Assembly (NCBI GenBank): GCA_903875575.1
Contig: CAIQWJ010000065.1
Coordinates: forward strand, 41,806 to 105,805
Source: an uncultured Acidobacteriia bacterium
Lineage (GTDB): Bacteria > Acidobacteriota > Terriglobia > Bryobacterales > Bryobacteraceae
DNA length: 64,000 bases
Direction of reading: 5' to 3'
The translations under genes and the position numbers were made by a program. A model generated the notes under the pieces. That model ran no database searches and had not been told where the DNA came from. It saw nothing but the letters and a program-made list of their open reading frames with translations. Positions within the stretch are counted from its first letter, which is position 1. Each line of letters starts with the position of its first letter. Positions 38,001 through 46,953 of the stretch are shown piece by piece.

Positions 38001-39995
38001 CACCGCTACTGGATTCAGGTCGATCCCAAAGACATTATGGTCCGCTATAAACATGCGCACCTTCTGCAACTCCTGGGCGTATGCCTGATGCGGAATACGC
38101 TTGCCGAGTTCCGATTGTTTCCTGTCTAGATAGGCCTCAGAGAGTTGGTTGACAGCCTCGTTTAAGAAGGCCGCGCTGCCCATCGCAGGCTCGCATACGG
38201 TCAAACTTAGGATTTCAGCGGCGGACCTTTCCTTCAATAACTCCTTAAGTGCATACTTGACGAGGCAGCGCGTGAGGACCTGCGGCGTGTAGTAGCTGGC
38301 GCTTTTTTTTCGGTCCCGTCCGGCGAGGCGATAAATGAACTCACCCTTCTTGTGAACGCGGTTCTTCCTGTTCCGGTTCTCGTCGAGATCGGTAACGATC
38401 TCGGACGGCTTGTAGTCTCCAATGCGGCTGGCCGGCACAAACCACGCGTTATCCAGAACATCCGTTGTGCCGCCGATCCCGACTTCGCTGTCCTCCTCGG
38501 CGTCATTCTCATCGTCTGATTCTTCAACTGTGGTTTTCTTCGGTGCTGGCATGACCTCGTAGAGATCCTCGTTTGCGAAGAAGCCGCGGTAGGAAAGCAA
38601 TGCCTCATATACGGATCCCAGCTGATTGATGGAGAGCAACTGGTAGCTGACGCGGCCAGTACGCCCGCTGTCAGTTCTTGCAAGCGACATGCTTTCGATG
38701 ACTTTTTGCCAAACCCAATTCGGCAGGCGGACCCGGTTGAGTAGCGGCGTCGTGGAAGGGTCGAAAAGCCGGCTGTCGAGTGGAGCCAGCGAGAAGACGT
38801 CTTTCACTGTGGAGGCAGTGAAGCGCTGCTGGCTGGCCGCTCCCGTGCCCTGTCGCACAAGCCGAAAGAGCATCTGCAGCGTGTCGTCGAAGAAAAAGCC
38901 GTCGCGAGCTTGAGGGGTATTCAGGGGGATACGCTCCAGGTCTCGGAGCAGCTCAAGGCTGTATCCGCTGGCGTAAATTTCGCTCTTCTGAATGGGCACA
39001 TATCCAAGCTCGGGGCGGGACTCGACGTAAAACAGGAAGAGGAGGCGATAAACCAGTCGCAGACACTCGCGGCTTAATTGGCCGGCGTCGAGTTCGTCCT
39101 TGCCGGAAAAGAAGCCCTTCTTGGCGTCGACTGCCTGCTGGCGAAGCTGGCGTGCCGTTTCGTTGCCGATTTCTTCAATAGCTTTGCGCAGAGCATACTT
39201 CAGGTTCTCGCTGACCCCGAAGGCATGCTTGTGAGCATTCTCTTCTAGCGTTTCCAGCAGAGGCGTGCCGCTTACGGGAACTAGACTATCCCGGTGCAGC
39301 AACGCTGCCGCAGCCTGGAGTGTGGTGGTTTCACGCCGGTCCAGAATCTCACGCCAGTTAAATCGGAGTACGCGGTTGTTTGGCCACTTAAAACGGTCGA
39401 GAAGCAGCCATTCATCAACTCCGGCGAGGATGATGTAGCGCGGGGGAGTATCCGCGCCAAATAGCGCTTCTGAGACCACGACGTCCCAGCTCTCTTCGCG
39501 CAGTTCACCAGGCACCTCCCCATCTTCGTACTGAGCGCCAGCGAGCACTTGGCTGAGCACACCTTCTGAGGCGTCGTCTCCAACTGCCTTTCCGTCGAAT
39601 GCGGGCGCGATAACCAGATGCGGGGCGGCACCCGGCTCGCCAAACACCTGCCAAACAGGAACTGGCAGTCCCCGCTGTAGTTCCAAATCCCTCGCCTGGA
39701 TTTGATACCCGAGCGCGTTCAGTAATGGTTGCTGCTGTTGAAGAAATTTCTGCTGCCGCTCACTCTCGTCCCGCGATTTTGCCAGTTCTCCCCTGTGAAT
39801 GAACCAGCGGCTTGCCAGGGAACGCAGAAGGGACGGCGGCGTTCTGGGCCCGTCTTCGGCAGCTTCCGCCTCGTCCCAACGGTCCAGTTGTGTGCGGATG
39901 TTTCCCAGGAACACTTCGGCCAGGTAGTGATAGCTGTAGAACTCGTTCTCGTTCTCAATTCCTGCGAAGGTTTGCGTGGCTTGAGCGACTGGCAC
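35073..39995 (-). CDS. Large N6-adenine DNA methyltransferase (DrmMI/Type IIG-like)
   Basis: A 1640-aa protein. A long N-terminal region (about 1-580, starting FYSYHYLAEVFLG) has no motif I recognise. The gamma-class methyltransferase follows: motif I VCEPAMGSAAFLNEAV (about 600), motif IV DLILGNPPWLKVEW (about 993). A C-terminal target-recognition region runs from about 1050 to 1500. The size and organisation match DISARM class 1 DrmMI and BREX PglX relatives. It would mark host DNA so that the helicases do not attack it (inference from those systems). The DNA for the recognition region is visibly more AT-rich than its flanks. It lies 16 bp after the SNF2 helicase gene. Confidence 0.87.
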   Translation of the reverse strand: MPVAQATQTFAGIENENEFYSYHYLAEVFLGNIRTQLDRWDEAEAAEDGPRTPPSLLRSLASRWFIHRGELAKSRDESERQQKFLQQQQPLLNALGYQIQARDLELQRGLPVPVWQVFGEPGAAPHLVIAPAFDGKAVGDDASEGVLSQVLAGAQYEDGEVPGELREESWDVVVSEALFGADTPPRYIILAGVDEWLLLDRFKWPNNRVLRFNWREILDRRETTTLQAAAALLHRDSLVPVSGTPLLETLEENAHKHAFGVSENLKYALRKAIEEIGNETARQLRQQAVDAKKGFFSGKDELDAGQLSRECLRLVYRLLFLFYVESRPELGYVPIQKSEIYASGYSLELLRDLERIPLNTPQARDGFFFDDTLQMLFRLVRQGTGAASQQRFTASTVKDVFSLAPLDSRLFDPSTTPLLNRVRLPNWVWQKVIESMSLARTDSGRTGRVSYQLLSINQLGSVYEALLSYRGFFANEDLYEVMPAPKKTTVEESDDENDAEEDSEVGIGGTTDVLDNAWFVPASRIGDYKPSEIVTDLDENRNRKNRVHKKGEFIYRLAGRDRKKSASYYTPQVLTRCLVKYALKELLKERSAAEILSLTVCEPAMGSAAFLNEAVNQLSEAYLDRKQSELGKRIPHQAYAQELQKVRMFIADHNVFGIDLNPVAVELAEVSLWLNAIYGEQDSDGTPRPARVPWFGYQLFAGNSLIGARPEVYSTSLLGPKAKPKWYEQAPRRLNSQKTDRHPDEIYHFLLPDPGMANYSDKTAKSLYPNEFARLKIWQKNFCQPLEPHEVKLLQELSGVIDDLWEEHAAWLARDRRRTEDPLPVWPDDSPLVANTTGTDTKEQIRQQGLLNRDEDEATPYRRLKLVFDYWCALWFWPVESELPPPSREDWWQAVSAILRGNIVDLNPQAAFAFPVPSRAPAPAEPVQPALLVHQPSGPRLHDRFGNLRINLLRGHFPQIGLVERIAETKRFFHWELTFADIFRKRGGFDLILGNPPWLKVEWEEAGILGERNPLFAIRKNTAAGLNLLRVQAFKDFPTLQSAWLSELEESGATQAFLNAVQNFPLLVGMKANLYKCFLPVGWRIAQASGISGFLHPEGPYEDTNGGPLREALYSRLRAHFQFQNEKKLFPIGNRNKFGINIYGSPVGSICFDNCSNVFLPSTIDSSYLSDGLGAAPGIKTDRDDWEIRGHRDRIISVTRKELQLFAAIYDEPGTPTNQARLPCLHAGALLSVLRKFADYPRRLADLGDSYYSSYMFDENKAQQDGITRRETGFVQSPGEWIVSGPHFYVANPFHQTPKRVSETHRAYDCVDLESIPDDYLPRTNYRPNAIGAAYLSHIPRVPWAEPGYGERRPVTDFFRLAFRRQLSQSGERTLLSAVFPPAVAHIHPVLSLTFRDEYDLVNFASSTASVIYDFFVKSTGRSDVYETTLRLMPLLDRDPRRDLRLLSLVCVGSYWRQLWTDVLTRHSPGAAVEKASWSRNAALRTPLVRRKALIENDVLVAQSLGLSLDQLLLVYRVQFPVLQQYERDTWYDTQGRIIFTSSKGLPGVGLPRKAGKKHPEVTLTFPNGRIQRGRIGWEDIQDVPAGTLVSVTVTDDTLPDGPHQWERIWEAPFCTANREEDYRIAWEFFAAASENGGAQ

Positions 39996-40011
39996 GTGAT
40001 ATCTCCTGAAG

Positions 40012-42939
40012 TTAGCGGCTAATCGCAGCCAGCAACTGGATGAAGGGTTGCGGCTCCGTGGCCATGGTTTCTTCCACCCAACTCCGGTATTCGTCGAAAA
40101 CGCCGTGAATTTCCCGCGTGCGATCGTTCAGGCGCGACTGCTTGAAATGAAGCGCGAGTTCCATCTGAGCGATCCGCTGATTGAGATCGTCAATCTGTTT
40201 CTTCTGCAGCAGTTGCAGTTCTTCGAGAGTCTTTTGGAGGCGCTCCGACATCAGCGAAGCAAACTCGCCCTGCCGTTCCACCATGAAGCAGCGCATAGCA
40301 TGAACCGCGCCAGGGACGCCGGATTGAAGGGCGGCAAGATCTGCTTTGGCCGGGTTTGGAAGCTGGTGTGCCTTCAAGCCTGCTCTTTTGACAAAGCTGT
40401 CGAAGCTCTCCAGCGTGAACGGTCCCGCGCCGCGGCGGCTCGCTATCTGCCATTCAACCAGCAGGGGCTGCGCTTTGCGGTTCGGGATCATCGCCATCAG
40501 GATGTAGGCCTGCTCGTCTGCCGCAAGTTGGCTGCTCTGGATCACCGGGGCGCGGTGCCTTCCAAACGCAGTAAGAACACGATCCGCAAGCCATTCCAGA
40601 ATCGGGTGCTGCGGCCACAGGTAGTGGATCTGGGGCCAGGTACTTGCTTCGTTGCGCTGTTCCTTCTCCGGGTCGTCGGAATGGTGGCTCTTGCTTTGCC
40701 GTGCTTCTTCGATAGCCTGCTCCATCCGGGACTTGTCTGCCGTTAATACGTACATGTCCGCCTGGACCTCACGGGGCAGTTGGCGAAGGCGGTTCTCCAG
40801 GTCCTTGGGCGCGGTAATCGAGATTGTTCTCGATTCATCATCGTGCTTCCATTGAGCAATGGGTTCCGGCCTGGAAAGATTCGTGAGGGCCGTTCTGGCA
40901 AAATCGTAATCGCTGTCGAACAGGGATATTGGTTCCCCGATATGATCGAGGCTTGATGTGGAAGAGTCGCCGGCGCTGGGTTCATCCGAAGAGCCCTCAA
41001 ACAAGCTCAACAGCCAGTCGCCATCCCCTTCCGTTTGTTTCGCGGCGGCTGCGTCGAGTTCGGCCTCTGCTTGCTCAGCGGAAATGCCGCGCGCCATCAG
41101 GTCACTAACCTTCTGTGTTTCGATTTCCGGATCGTACGCCTTCAGGAAGGAAGCTGGATCGCCAAGATTCTTTACAGCCTGGTCATCCTTCCTTTGGAGG
41201 ATTTCGAGGATGCGTAAATCGCCCTTGATCTTGTCCACTACCGTATCCGTAAACAGATAGACGATCTGCGGTCGTTCCTTCTGCCCGTAGCGGTCGACTC
41301 GGCCATTGCGCTGCTGGAATATCATGAGCGACCAGGGCAGATCGAAGTGGATCAACCGATGGCAGAAGTAATGGAGGTTCAGACCTTCAGATGCTACGTC
41401 GGAACAAAGAAGGACGCGGATGGGATCGTCCAGCCGACCGAATCTCTTGACGAGGTCCTGTTGTTCCATATCGGACATCTGACCTTCGAGAGTTTCCACC
41501 TCGGTGGCGCGCATGTGGAGATCGGCGGTCAGTTGGTTCTTTAGCCAGCGTAGAGTCTCCAATCGCTCCGAGAAAATCACCAAGCGGTCGTTTGCAGACC
41601 GGCGGTCCCACCCGAATTCCTCACTCTTCAGGTATGCCAACAGACGTTGGTATTTGGTGAAGTTCGCGTCATTAAGCCCGCAAAGATGGTTTTCGAGAAT
41701 TCGAAGTGCCAGGATCTCTTTTGCTTCGTCCTCGGAACCGCTGGGCTTCGAATCCAGGACACGAATGCGGTTGCGTGTGGATTCCAATGCAGCAAAGGGG
41801 CTGGAGAACATAGCCTTTTGCATACCGATGCGTTGGAGTTCCTGCTGCCTGCCCGCGCGGTGGTGCCCGCCTTGGGTGAAAGGGACTTCCAGCAGAGCCT
41901 CGAAGGCGGCCTCCTCCTCTAGTGAGGCGGACTTTCGCAGCGGCACAACGATTCGCTCCTGGAAATCGTTTGCCACCTGATCCTTGATGTCTTTCTTGAA
42001 ACGGCGGATCACCAGACCTTTCTCGCGAAAGTCATCCCACATGTAGTCATCGGGGTTGCTAATCGCTGTTGGATCCAGCAGGCTCACCAGCGAGGCGAAG
42101 CTGCGGGCGGATCCATCGTGAGGTGTGGCCGAAAGCAGAATGAGCGAGTCGGAGCGTGTAGCGAGGAGTTGGGCCAGTCGGGCGCGACGGGAGAGTCCTT
42201 GTTCGCGGGCACGTGCGGCGACGTTGTGGCACTCGTCGATCACGATCATGTCCCACCACGCGGTGCTGAGGTAGTTGCGGTACTCAAGATTGGTCTTGAG
42301 CGTGTCCATCGAGATGATGGAACGGTCGAAGTAATTGAAAGGGTTGTGGTTCGAAGGGATGAAGTTGCGGACGCGCTGCAAGCCGAGCGAATCGAGCCGA
42401 ACGAGCGGAATGGAGAATCGGGACCACCACTCCTGCTGGAACTGCGTGAGCATGCTCTTCTGTGTGACGACGAGAATGCGCTTACCTCGACCCCGCTGAA
42501 TTAGTTCGGTGGCGAGGATTCCCGCTTCGAGAGTCTTGCCGAGGCCGACGGAGTCGGCAATCAGTATGCGAGTGCGCGGCTGGCGGAGCGCCTGAAGAGC
42601 GGGGTCCAGCTGGTACGGGACCAGCTTCATGACGGCGCGGTGCCCCAGGTGGATCGATTGATCGTTGGGGATCGACCGGCGACGCTGGCTTTCCAGATAC
42701 AGGAACGTGGAATCGAAGTAGGAAGAGGTATCGAGGACAAGCTCCGTCTTCGCGGGGTCGAGAACGGTGGGTTCACCTTCCAACTTGGTCAGGAAAAGCG
42801 CGCTGCGGCCGCGGACGAGATCGGAGACTCCATCGCAGTTGAGCAGGTGCCCACCGTCCGCGGAAGGATCGATGCGGCGGACGAGCCATTCCTCATCACG
42901 GATGACGACGCGGGCACCGGGGGCGAGTTGATTTTCCAT
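40012..42939 (-). CDS. drmD: SNF2-like helicase (DrmD-like)
   Basis: A 975-aa SF2 helicase of the SNF2/RapA kind. Walker A A128DSVGLGKT136, D235ECH238, motif III LLSATPHDGSARSF, motif V LLCSDVASEGLNLHYF and motif VI QQRNGRVDRYGQ (about 546). The C-terminal third is charged, with an acidic Ser-rich stretch near 650-670 and a coiled-coil-like Gln/Leu segment near 900-950. It matches DrmD of DISARM class 1 in size and motifs. It is the first gene of the leftward four-gene operon; there is no convincing promoter in the 100 bp upstream. Confidence 0.87.
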   Translation of the reverse strand: MENQLAPGARVVIRDEEWLVRRIDPSADGGHLLNCDGVSDLVRGRSALFLTKLEGEPTVLDPAKTELVLDTSSYFDSTFLYLESQRRRSIPNDQSIHLGHRAVMKLVPYQLDPALQALRQPRTRILIADSVGLGKTLEAGILATELIQRGRGKRILVVTQKSMLTQFQQEWWSRFSIPLVRLDSLGLQRVRNFIPSNHNPFNYFDRSIISMDTLKTNLEYRNYLSTAWWDMIVIDECHNVAARAREQGLSRRARLAQLLATRSDSLILLSATPHDGSARSFASLVSLLDPTAISNPDDYMWDDFREKGLVIRRFKKDIKDQVANDFQERIVVPLRKSASLEEEAAFEALLEVPFTQGGHHRAGRQQELQRIGMQKAMFSSPFAALESTRNRIRVLDSKPSGSEDEAKEILALRILENHLCGLNDANFTKYQRLLAYLKSEEFGWDRRSANDRLVIFSERLETLRWLKNQLTADLHMRATEVETLEGQMSDMEQQDLVKRFGRLDDPIRVLLCSDVASEGLNLHYFCHRLIHFDLPWSLMIFQQRNGRVDRYGQKERPQIVYLFTDTVVDKIKGDLRILEILQRKDDQAVKNLGDPASFLKAYDPEIETQKVSDLMARGISAEQAEAELDAAAAKQTEGDGDWLLSLFEGSSDEPSAGDSSTSSLDHIGEPISLFDSDYDFARTALTNLSRPEPIAQWKHDDESRTISITAPKDLENRLRQLPREVQADMYVLTADKSRMEQAIEEARQSKSHHSDDPEKEQRNEASTWPQIHYLWPQHPILEWLADRVLTAFGRHRAPVIQSSQLAADEQAYILMAMIPNRKAQPLLVEWQIASRRGAGPFTLESFDSFVKRAGLKAHQLPNPAKADLAALQSGVPGAVHAMRCFMVERQGEFASLMSERLQKTLEELQLLQKKQIDDLNQRIAQMELALHFKQSRLNDRTREIHGVFDEYRSWVEETMATEPQPFIQLLAAISR

Positions 42940-43846
42940 GATGGATATCGCAGCGGAGAAACTGCCGACGAAACTAGAGTACCGCTTATCACTGCCTCAG
43001 CAGCCGTAAGGTCCAGAAAAGGATGAAGATCAATGGACCGGCGGCAGGAATCCGTGTGGAGCCGGGCAAGGCCCTTGACGTCGCGAATGCCGCGCGGATA
43101 TTACGGAATCCCAGGGATAGCCATTCCATCATCTGAAATAACTCACTGAAAATCCCGCTCGGGCCCCTTTTCATCCCCGCAACTGCGGGTCCCGCAGGGA
43201 CCCGGAAGATGAGTATCGTCGATTTTTCACCTTTATTCCCAATAGAATCAACAAACCTCCCCGTCACCCGATTTTCCCCGTTGTACTCTACTCTCGTATG
43301 CAGCTCCACTCTCACATTCCCGCCGCGCCGCCTCCCGCGAACGCCCCCGCCGCCGCAAAAACCGTAATTTCACCACGCGAACCCATTTATCTCGCTGAAA
43401 ACACAAGAACTCCCCCAAAATGTGAACCCATTTTTCCCCACTGTGAACCCATTTTTCAGCCCTGTGAACCCATTTCCAGCGCCCCCAAACCCATCCTGCT
43501 CCCCCGCCACACGCCCCACCCAGCTTCCGCCACCCGCCCTTCAAGCCCCCGGCACTTTAAGCCACCCCACACCCGAAATCCCCGAAAAAATACGTTTTTG
43601 CAACTAGAACCCAAGCTTTTGAACAAAACAAAGCACTTAGCCGAAATCCACAACCCGAGCGGAACCCGCCAAAACCCGAGAATAACCCGGGAAAACCCAC
43701 CAAACCGCCCAAAAACCCGACCAGAACCCGAGAACCTGAGCCTTCTCCCACCATCAAGGCCCCTACTCCCCCCAAAGGCCCTAAGGCCCTGGCAGTTCGT
43801 AAGCGCCCCGGATTTAGCCCTACCGATCCCCTACACTGGAAGTACC
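42940..43846. other. 0.9-kb intergenic boundary between defence island and larC
   Basis: No convincing gene. It holds a 37-codon open frame (43023-43136), overlapping short hairpins around 43170-43200 (CCCGCA/TGCGGG and GGGTCC/GGACCC), a 21-bp tandem repeat and then about 400 bp in which the plus strand is C/A-rich and visibly G-poor, with scattered AACCCG words (43660-43740). The frame is open into larC by composition only. This is the probable right edge of the island. Confidence 0.6.
43421..43483 (+). repeat. 21-bp tandem repeat, three units
   Basis: TGTGAACCCATTT begins at 43421, 43442 and 43463, a strict 21-bp period. A degenerate unit follows at 43484 and a related copy lies at about 43377. 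As 21 is a multiple of 3, either strand would encode a heptapeptide repeat (CEPIFPH-like on plus, KWVHSGE-like on minus). No gene is supported on either strand. Confidence 0.75.
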
Positions 43847-44995
43847 GTGATTTGTTACATCGATGCGTTCTCCGGTCTGGCCGGGGACATGTTAGTTGCT
43901 GCGCTTGCCGACGCCGGAGCAGACCGTGACGCGATCACCTGCGCGCTCCAGTCGCTGGCGACCGAGGGTGCTTTCACCTGGGAACCGGTGAAGCGCCGAG
44001 GCATGGCCGCGGCTAAATTCCGCGTCACGGTCACGGAAACGCCCAAGCACCGGCACCTGAGCGGCATCCTGAAGATGATCGCGGCCGCCGACTTGCCGGA
44101 AGCCGTGAAGGCCGCGAGTGGTCGTGTGTTCCAGGCGCTCGGCGAAGCGGAAGCCTACGCCCACGGCGTCAGTATTGAAAAAGTCCACTTTCATGAAGTC
44201 GGCGCGGTCGATTCCATCTGCGACATCGTTGGCATCTGCATGGGGCTGCATCTGCTGGGAGTCGATAAGATTTATTGCTCGCCGATCAACGTCGGCAGCG
44301 GCACCGTCAATACGGAACACGGCGTGTTGCCGGTTCCGGCACCTGCCACGGCGAGACTACTCCAGGGTAAGCCGATCTATTCACGCGGCCCGGCGCTCGA
44401 ACTCACCACGCCCACCGGAGCAGCAATCGTGGCCGCACTGGCGGACGGCTTCGGTGCCATGCCCGCCATGACGATTCAGTCCATCGGCTACGGCGCGGGC
44501 GACCATGATTTCAGAGAACACGCCAACATCGTCCGCGTGATGATTGGCGAGGCCACCACCGCGCCCGAGAGCACGACGGTGGCGGTGATTGAGGCCAATA
44601 TCGATGATTCTTCCCCGCAGATCGTCGCGTGGACCACGGAAAAACTTATGGAGGCCGGCGCGCTCGACGCCCTGGTGATCTCCGCACAGATGAAGAAGAA
44701 CCGCCCGGGCGTGATTCTGCAGGTGATCGCGGCACCCGAGAAACGCGAAGAGCTCATCGCCCTGATCTTCCGCGAGACGACCACGCTCGGAGTCCGGTTC
44801 CACCTTGCCGAACGCCGCGTGCAGCAGCGCGAGTGGGTGGAGGTCGCTACCCCGCACGGCATGGTACGCATGAAGACAGCACCTGATTCCTTTGCCCCGG
44901 AATACGAAGACGCGCGCAAACTCGCCATTGCAACCGGCCTGCCGCTAAAACATATACTGACGGAAACAGTCCGCGAATACCTGAAAACCCGATGA
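43847..44995 (+). CDS. larC: LarC, nickel-pincer cofactor biosynthesis protein
   Basis: A 382-aa protein starting ICYIDAFSGLAGDMLVAAL, the typical LarC N-terminus. It continues with HRHLSGILKMI, VHFHEVGAVDSICDIVG, ELTTPTGAAIV and IEANIDDSSPQI. LarC inserts nickel into the pyridinium-type cofactor of lactate racemase and related enzymes. No larA, larB or larE is in the window. The GTG at 43847 is chosen: GGA at 43838-43840 is a suitable RBS and the homology starts there; the 183 codons upstream in frame are low-complexity. It overlaps metG by 4 bp. Confidence 0.9.
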   Translation: MICYIDAFSGLAGDMLVAALADAGADRDAITCALQSLATEGAFTWEPVKRRGMAAAKFRVTVTETPKHRHLSGILKMIAAADLPEAVKAASGRVFQALGEAEAYAHGVSIEKVHFHEVGAVDSICDIVGICMGLHLLGVDKIYCSPINVGSGTVNTEHGVLPVPAPATARLLQGKPIYSRGPALELTTPTGAAIVAALADGFGAMPAMTIQSIGYGAGDHDFREHANIVRVMIGEATTAPESTTVAVIEANIDDSSPQIVAWTTEKLMEAGALDALVISAQMKKNRPGVILQVIAAPEKREELIALIFRETTTLGVRFHLAERRVQQREWVEVATPHGMVRMKTAPDSFAPEYEDARKLAIATGLPLKHILTETVREYLKTR

Positions 44996-46953
44996 AATAC
45001 TACCTCACGACGCCGATCTATTATGTGAATGCCGCACCGCATATCGGCCACGCCTACACCACACTTGCCGCCGACACGGTCAAGCGCCTGAAGACCATGC
45101 AGGGCTATTCCGTCGTGCTCACCACGGGCACGGACGAACACGGGCAGAAGGTGGAGCGCTCCGCCACTGCCATGGGCAAAACGCCCGCGGAGTTCGCCAC
45201 CATCATCTCGAACGAGTTCCGCACCGAATGGGACCGGCTCGGCATCAATTACGACCACTTCATCCGGACTACCGACCCGAAGCACCACGAAACCGTGCGC
45301 TGGCTTTTCCAGCGCTGTCTCGATAACGGCTACATCTACAAGGGCAGCTACACGGGACAATATTGCGTCTCCGACGAAGCCTATGTGAATGACGCCAAAC
45401 CCGGCGACAACTGCCCCACGTGCGGGCGCCCCACCGAAACCGTTACAGAGGAAAACTACTTCTTCAAGCTCTCGGTTTTTGCCGACCGGCTGCTGGAACA
45501 CTACGAACAGAACCCGGATTTCATCCAGCCCGAGGCGCGTCGCAATGAAGTCCTGAGCTTTGTGCGCGGCGGTCTCCAGGACCTCTCGATCTCCCGCACT
45601 ACGATCAAATGGGGTATCCCACTCGATGGCGATCACGTCGCCTATGTCTGGTTCGACGCACTGATCAATTACATCAGCGCTATCGGCGGCCCTAAGATCC
45701 TGGAAGGCGACCTCTGGCCCGCCGACCTGCACCTGGTTGGCAAAGAAATCCTGCGTTTCCACGGCGTGTTCTGGCCCGCGTTCCTGATGGCGGCCGAACT
45801 GGCGCTGCCGAAACGCATCTTCGCCCACGGCTGGCTGCTATTTGAAAACGACAAGATGAGCAAGTCGCGCGGCAATATCGTGCGCGCCGAGCCGATCCGC
45901 GAAGTGATGGGCTGCGAAGCTCTGCGCTACTTCCTGTTCCGCGAAATCGTTTTCGGACAGGATGGCGGCTTCAGCTATGACGCCCTGGTCAATCGCTACA
46001 ACTCCGAACTGGCCAACGGGCTGGGCAATCTGGCCAGCCGCACGCTGACCATGATCCGACAGTATCGCGATGGCGTCATCCCCGCGCACTCTCCGGAAGT
46101 CAGTTCACTGGCCGAGGCAGCTTCCAAAGCCATCGAACAGACCACCCGCGCCTTTGACGGTCTGGAATTCTCGCGTGGTCTCGAAGCCATCTGGGTCATG
46201 CTCTCCGCCGCCGACAAGTTCATTGTGGAACAGGCCCCCTGGAAGCTGGCGAAGGCCGGTGACGCTTCCCGCCAGCAGTTAGACGACGCGCTCTACGCCT
46301 CGGCTGAATTGTTGCGTGTGGCGGTAGCCCTGCTCCACCCCATCCTGCCGGAATCGACGGTGCAGATCTGGGCGCAACTCGGCATGACTTCGCCGCTCCC
46401 GACGTTTGACATCCGCTCGCTCGCATGGGGCCAATTGACCGCCGGGCAGCCTATAGGCATGGTATCTCCGGTCTTCCCGCGTATCGATGCCAAAAGCGCC
46501 ATCGACCGCATGCGCGCGCTCGAAGAAGTGGAGACAGCCCGGCAGGCGAAACTCCTGGGCAAGCCCGTCGCGCCTCCCGTTGAAGCGGCCGAACCTCCAG
46601 CAGGCGAACTCCTGCCGCCGTCGCCAAAAATCGAATTCGACGACTTCGCCAGGGTGGATCTTCGTGTCGGCGTCGTCCTTTCCGCCGAGCGCGTGAAGGG
46701 AGCCGACAAACTGCTCCACCTGAAGGTCGATATCGCAGAACCCGAACCACGCACCATCGTGGCGGGGATCGCCCTCGCCTACGAACCCGAAAAACTGATC
46801 GGTCGCAAGATCGTCATTGTCGCCAACCTTCATCCGCGCAAGCTGCGCGGTATCGAATCGAACGGCATGATCGTTGCCGCGTCCCTCGAAGGGGGCAAGC
46901 CCGTGCTGGCCGCTTTCCTGGAAGATGTGCCGGTGGGTGCCCGTCTGAAGTAG
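44992..46953 (+). CDS. metG: Methionyl-tRNA synthetase
   Basis: A 653-aa class I synthetase that charges tRNA-Met. The HIGH box is PHIGHA (about 15-20), the KMSKS box is DKMSKSRGN (about 286-294), and there is a zinc-knuckle pair NCPTCGRP (about 141) with an upstream Cys. A C-terminal EMAP-like tRNA-binding domain (about 545-653; DFARVDLRVGVVLSAERV) helps dimerise and hold tRNA. The ATG overlaps the larC stop. The tatD gene begins directly after its stop. Confidence 0.97.
   Translation: MKYYLTTPIYYVNAAPHIGHAYTTLAADTVKRLKTMQGYSVVLTTGTDEHGQKVERSATAMGKTPAEFATIISNEFRTEWDRLGINYDHFIRTTDPKHHETVRWLFQRCLDNGYIYKGSYTGQYCVSDEAYVNDAKPGDNCPTCGRPTETVTEENYFFKLSVFADRLLEHYEQNPDFIQPEARRNEVLSFVRGGLQDLSISRTTIKWGIPLDGDHVAYVWFDALINYISAIGGPKILEGDLWPADLHLVGKEILRFHGVFWPAFLMAAELALPKRIFAHGWLLFENDKMSKSRGNIVRAEPIREVMGCEALRYFLFREIVFGQDGGFSYDALVNRYNSELANGLGNLASRTLTMIRQYRDGVIPAHSPEVSSLAEAASKAIEQTTRAFDGLEFSRGLEAIWVMLSAADKFIVEQAPWKLAKAGDASRQQLDDALYASAELLRVAVALLHPILPESTVQIWAQLGMTSPLPTFDIRSLAWGQLTAGQPIGMVSPVFPRIDAKSAIDRMRALEEVETARQAKLLGKPVAPPVEAAEPPAGELLPPSPKIEFDDFARVDLRVGVVLSAERVKGADKLLHLKVDIAEPEPRTIVAGIALAYEPEKLIGRKIVIVANLHPRKLRGIESNGMIVAASLEGGKPVLAAFLEDVPVGARLK

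Noticed and set aside
42989..43315. 108-codon minus-strand frame upstream of drmD
   Set aside because: No domain, no RBS, composition follows the intergenic DNA; could at most be remnants.
43421..43483. 21-bp repeats as a CRISPR array
   Set aside because: Units are directly adjacent, with no unique spacers, and no cas genes are present.
43298..43846. In-frame 183-codon extension of larC
   Set aside because: Low-complexity Pro/Asn/Arg-rich sequence containing the 21-bp repeat; LarC homology and an RBS both point to the GTG at 43847.
44488..45828. 446-codon frame antisense to larC and metG
   Set aside because: It spans two well-identified genes in reverse and has no recognisable domain.
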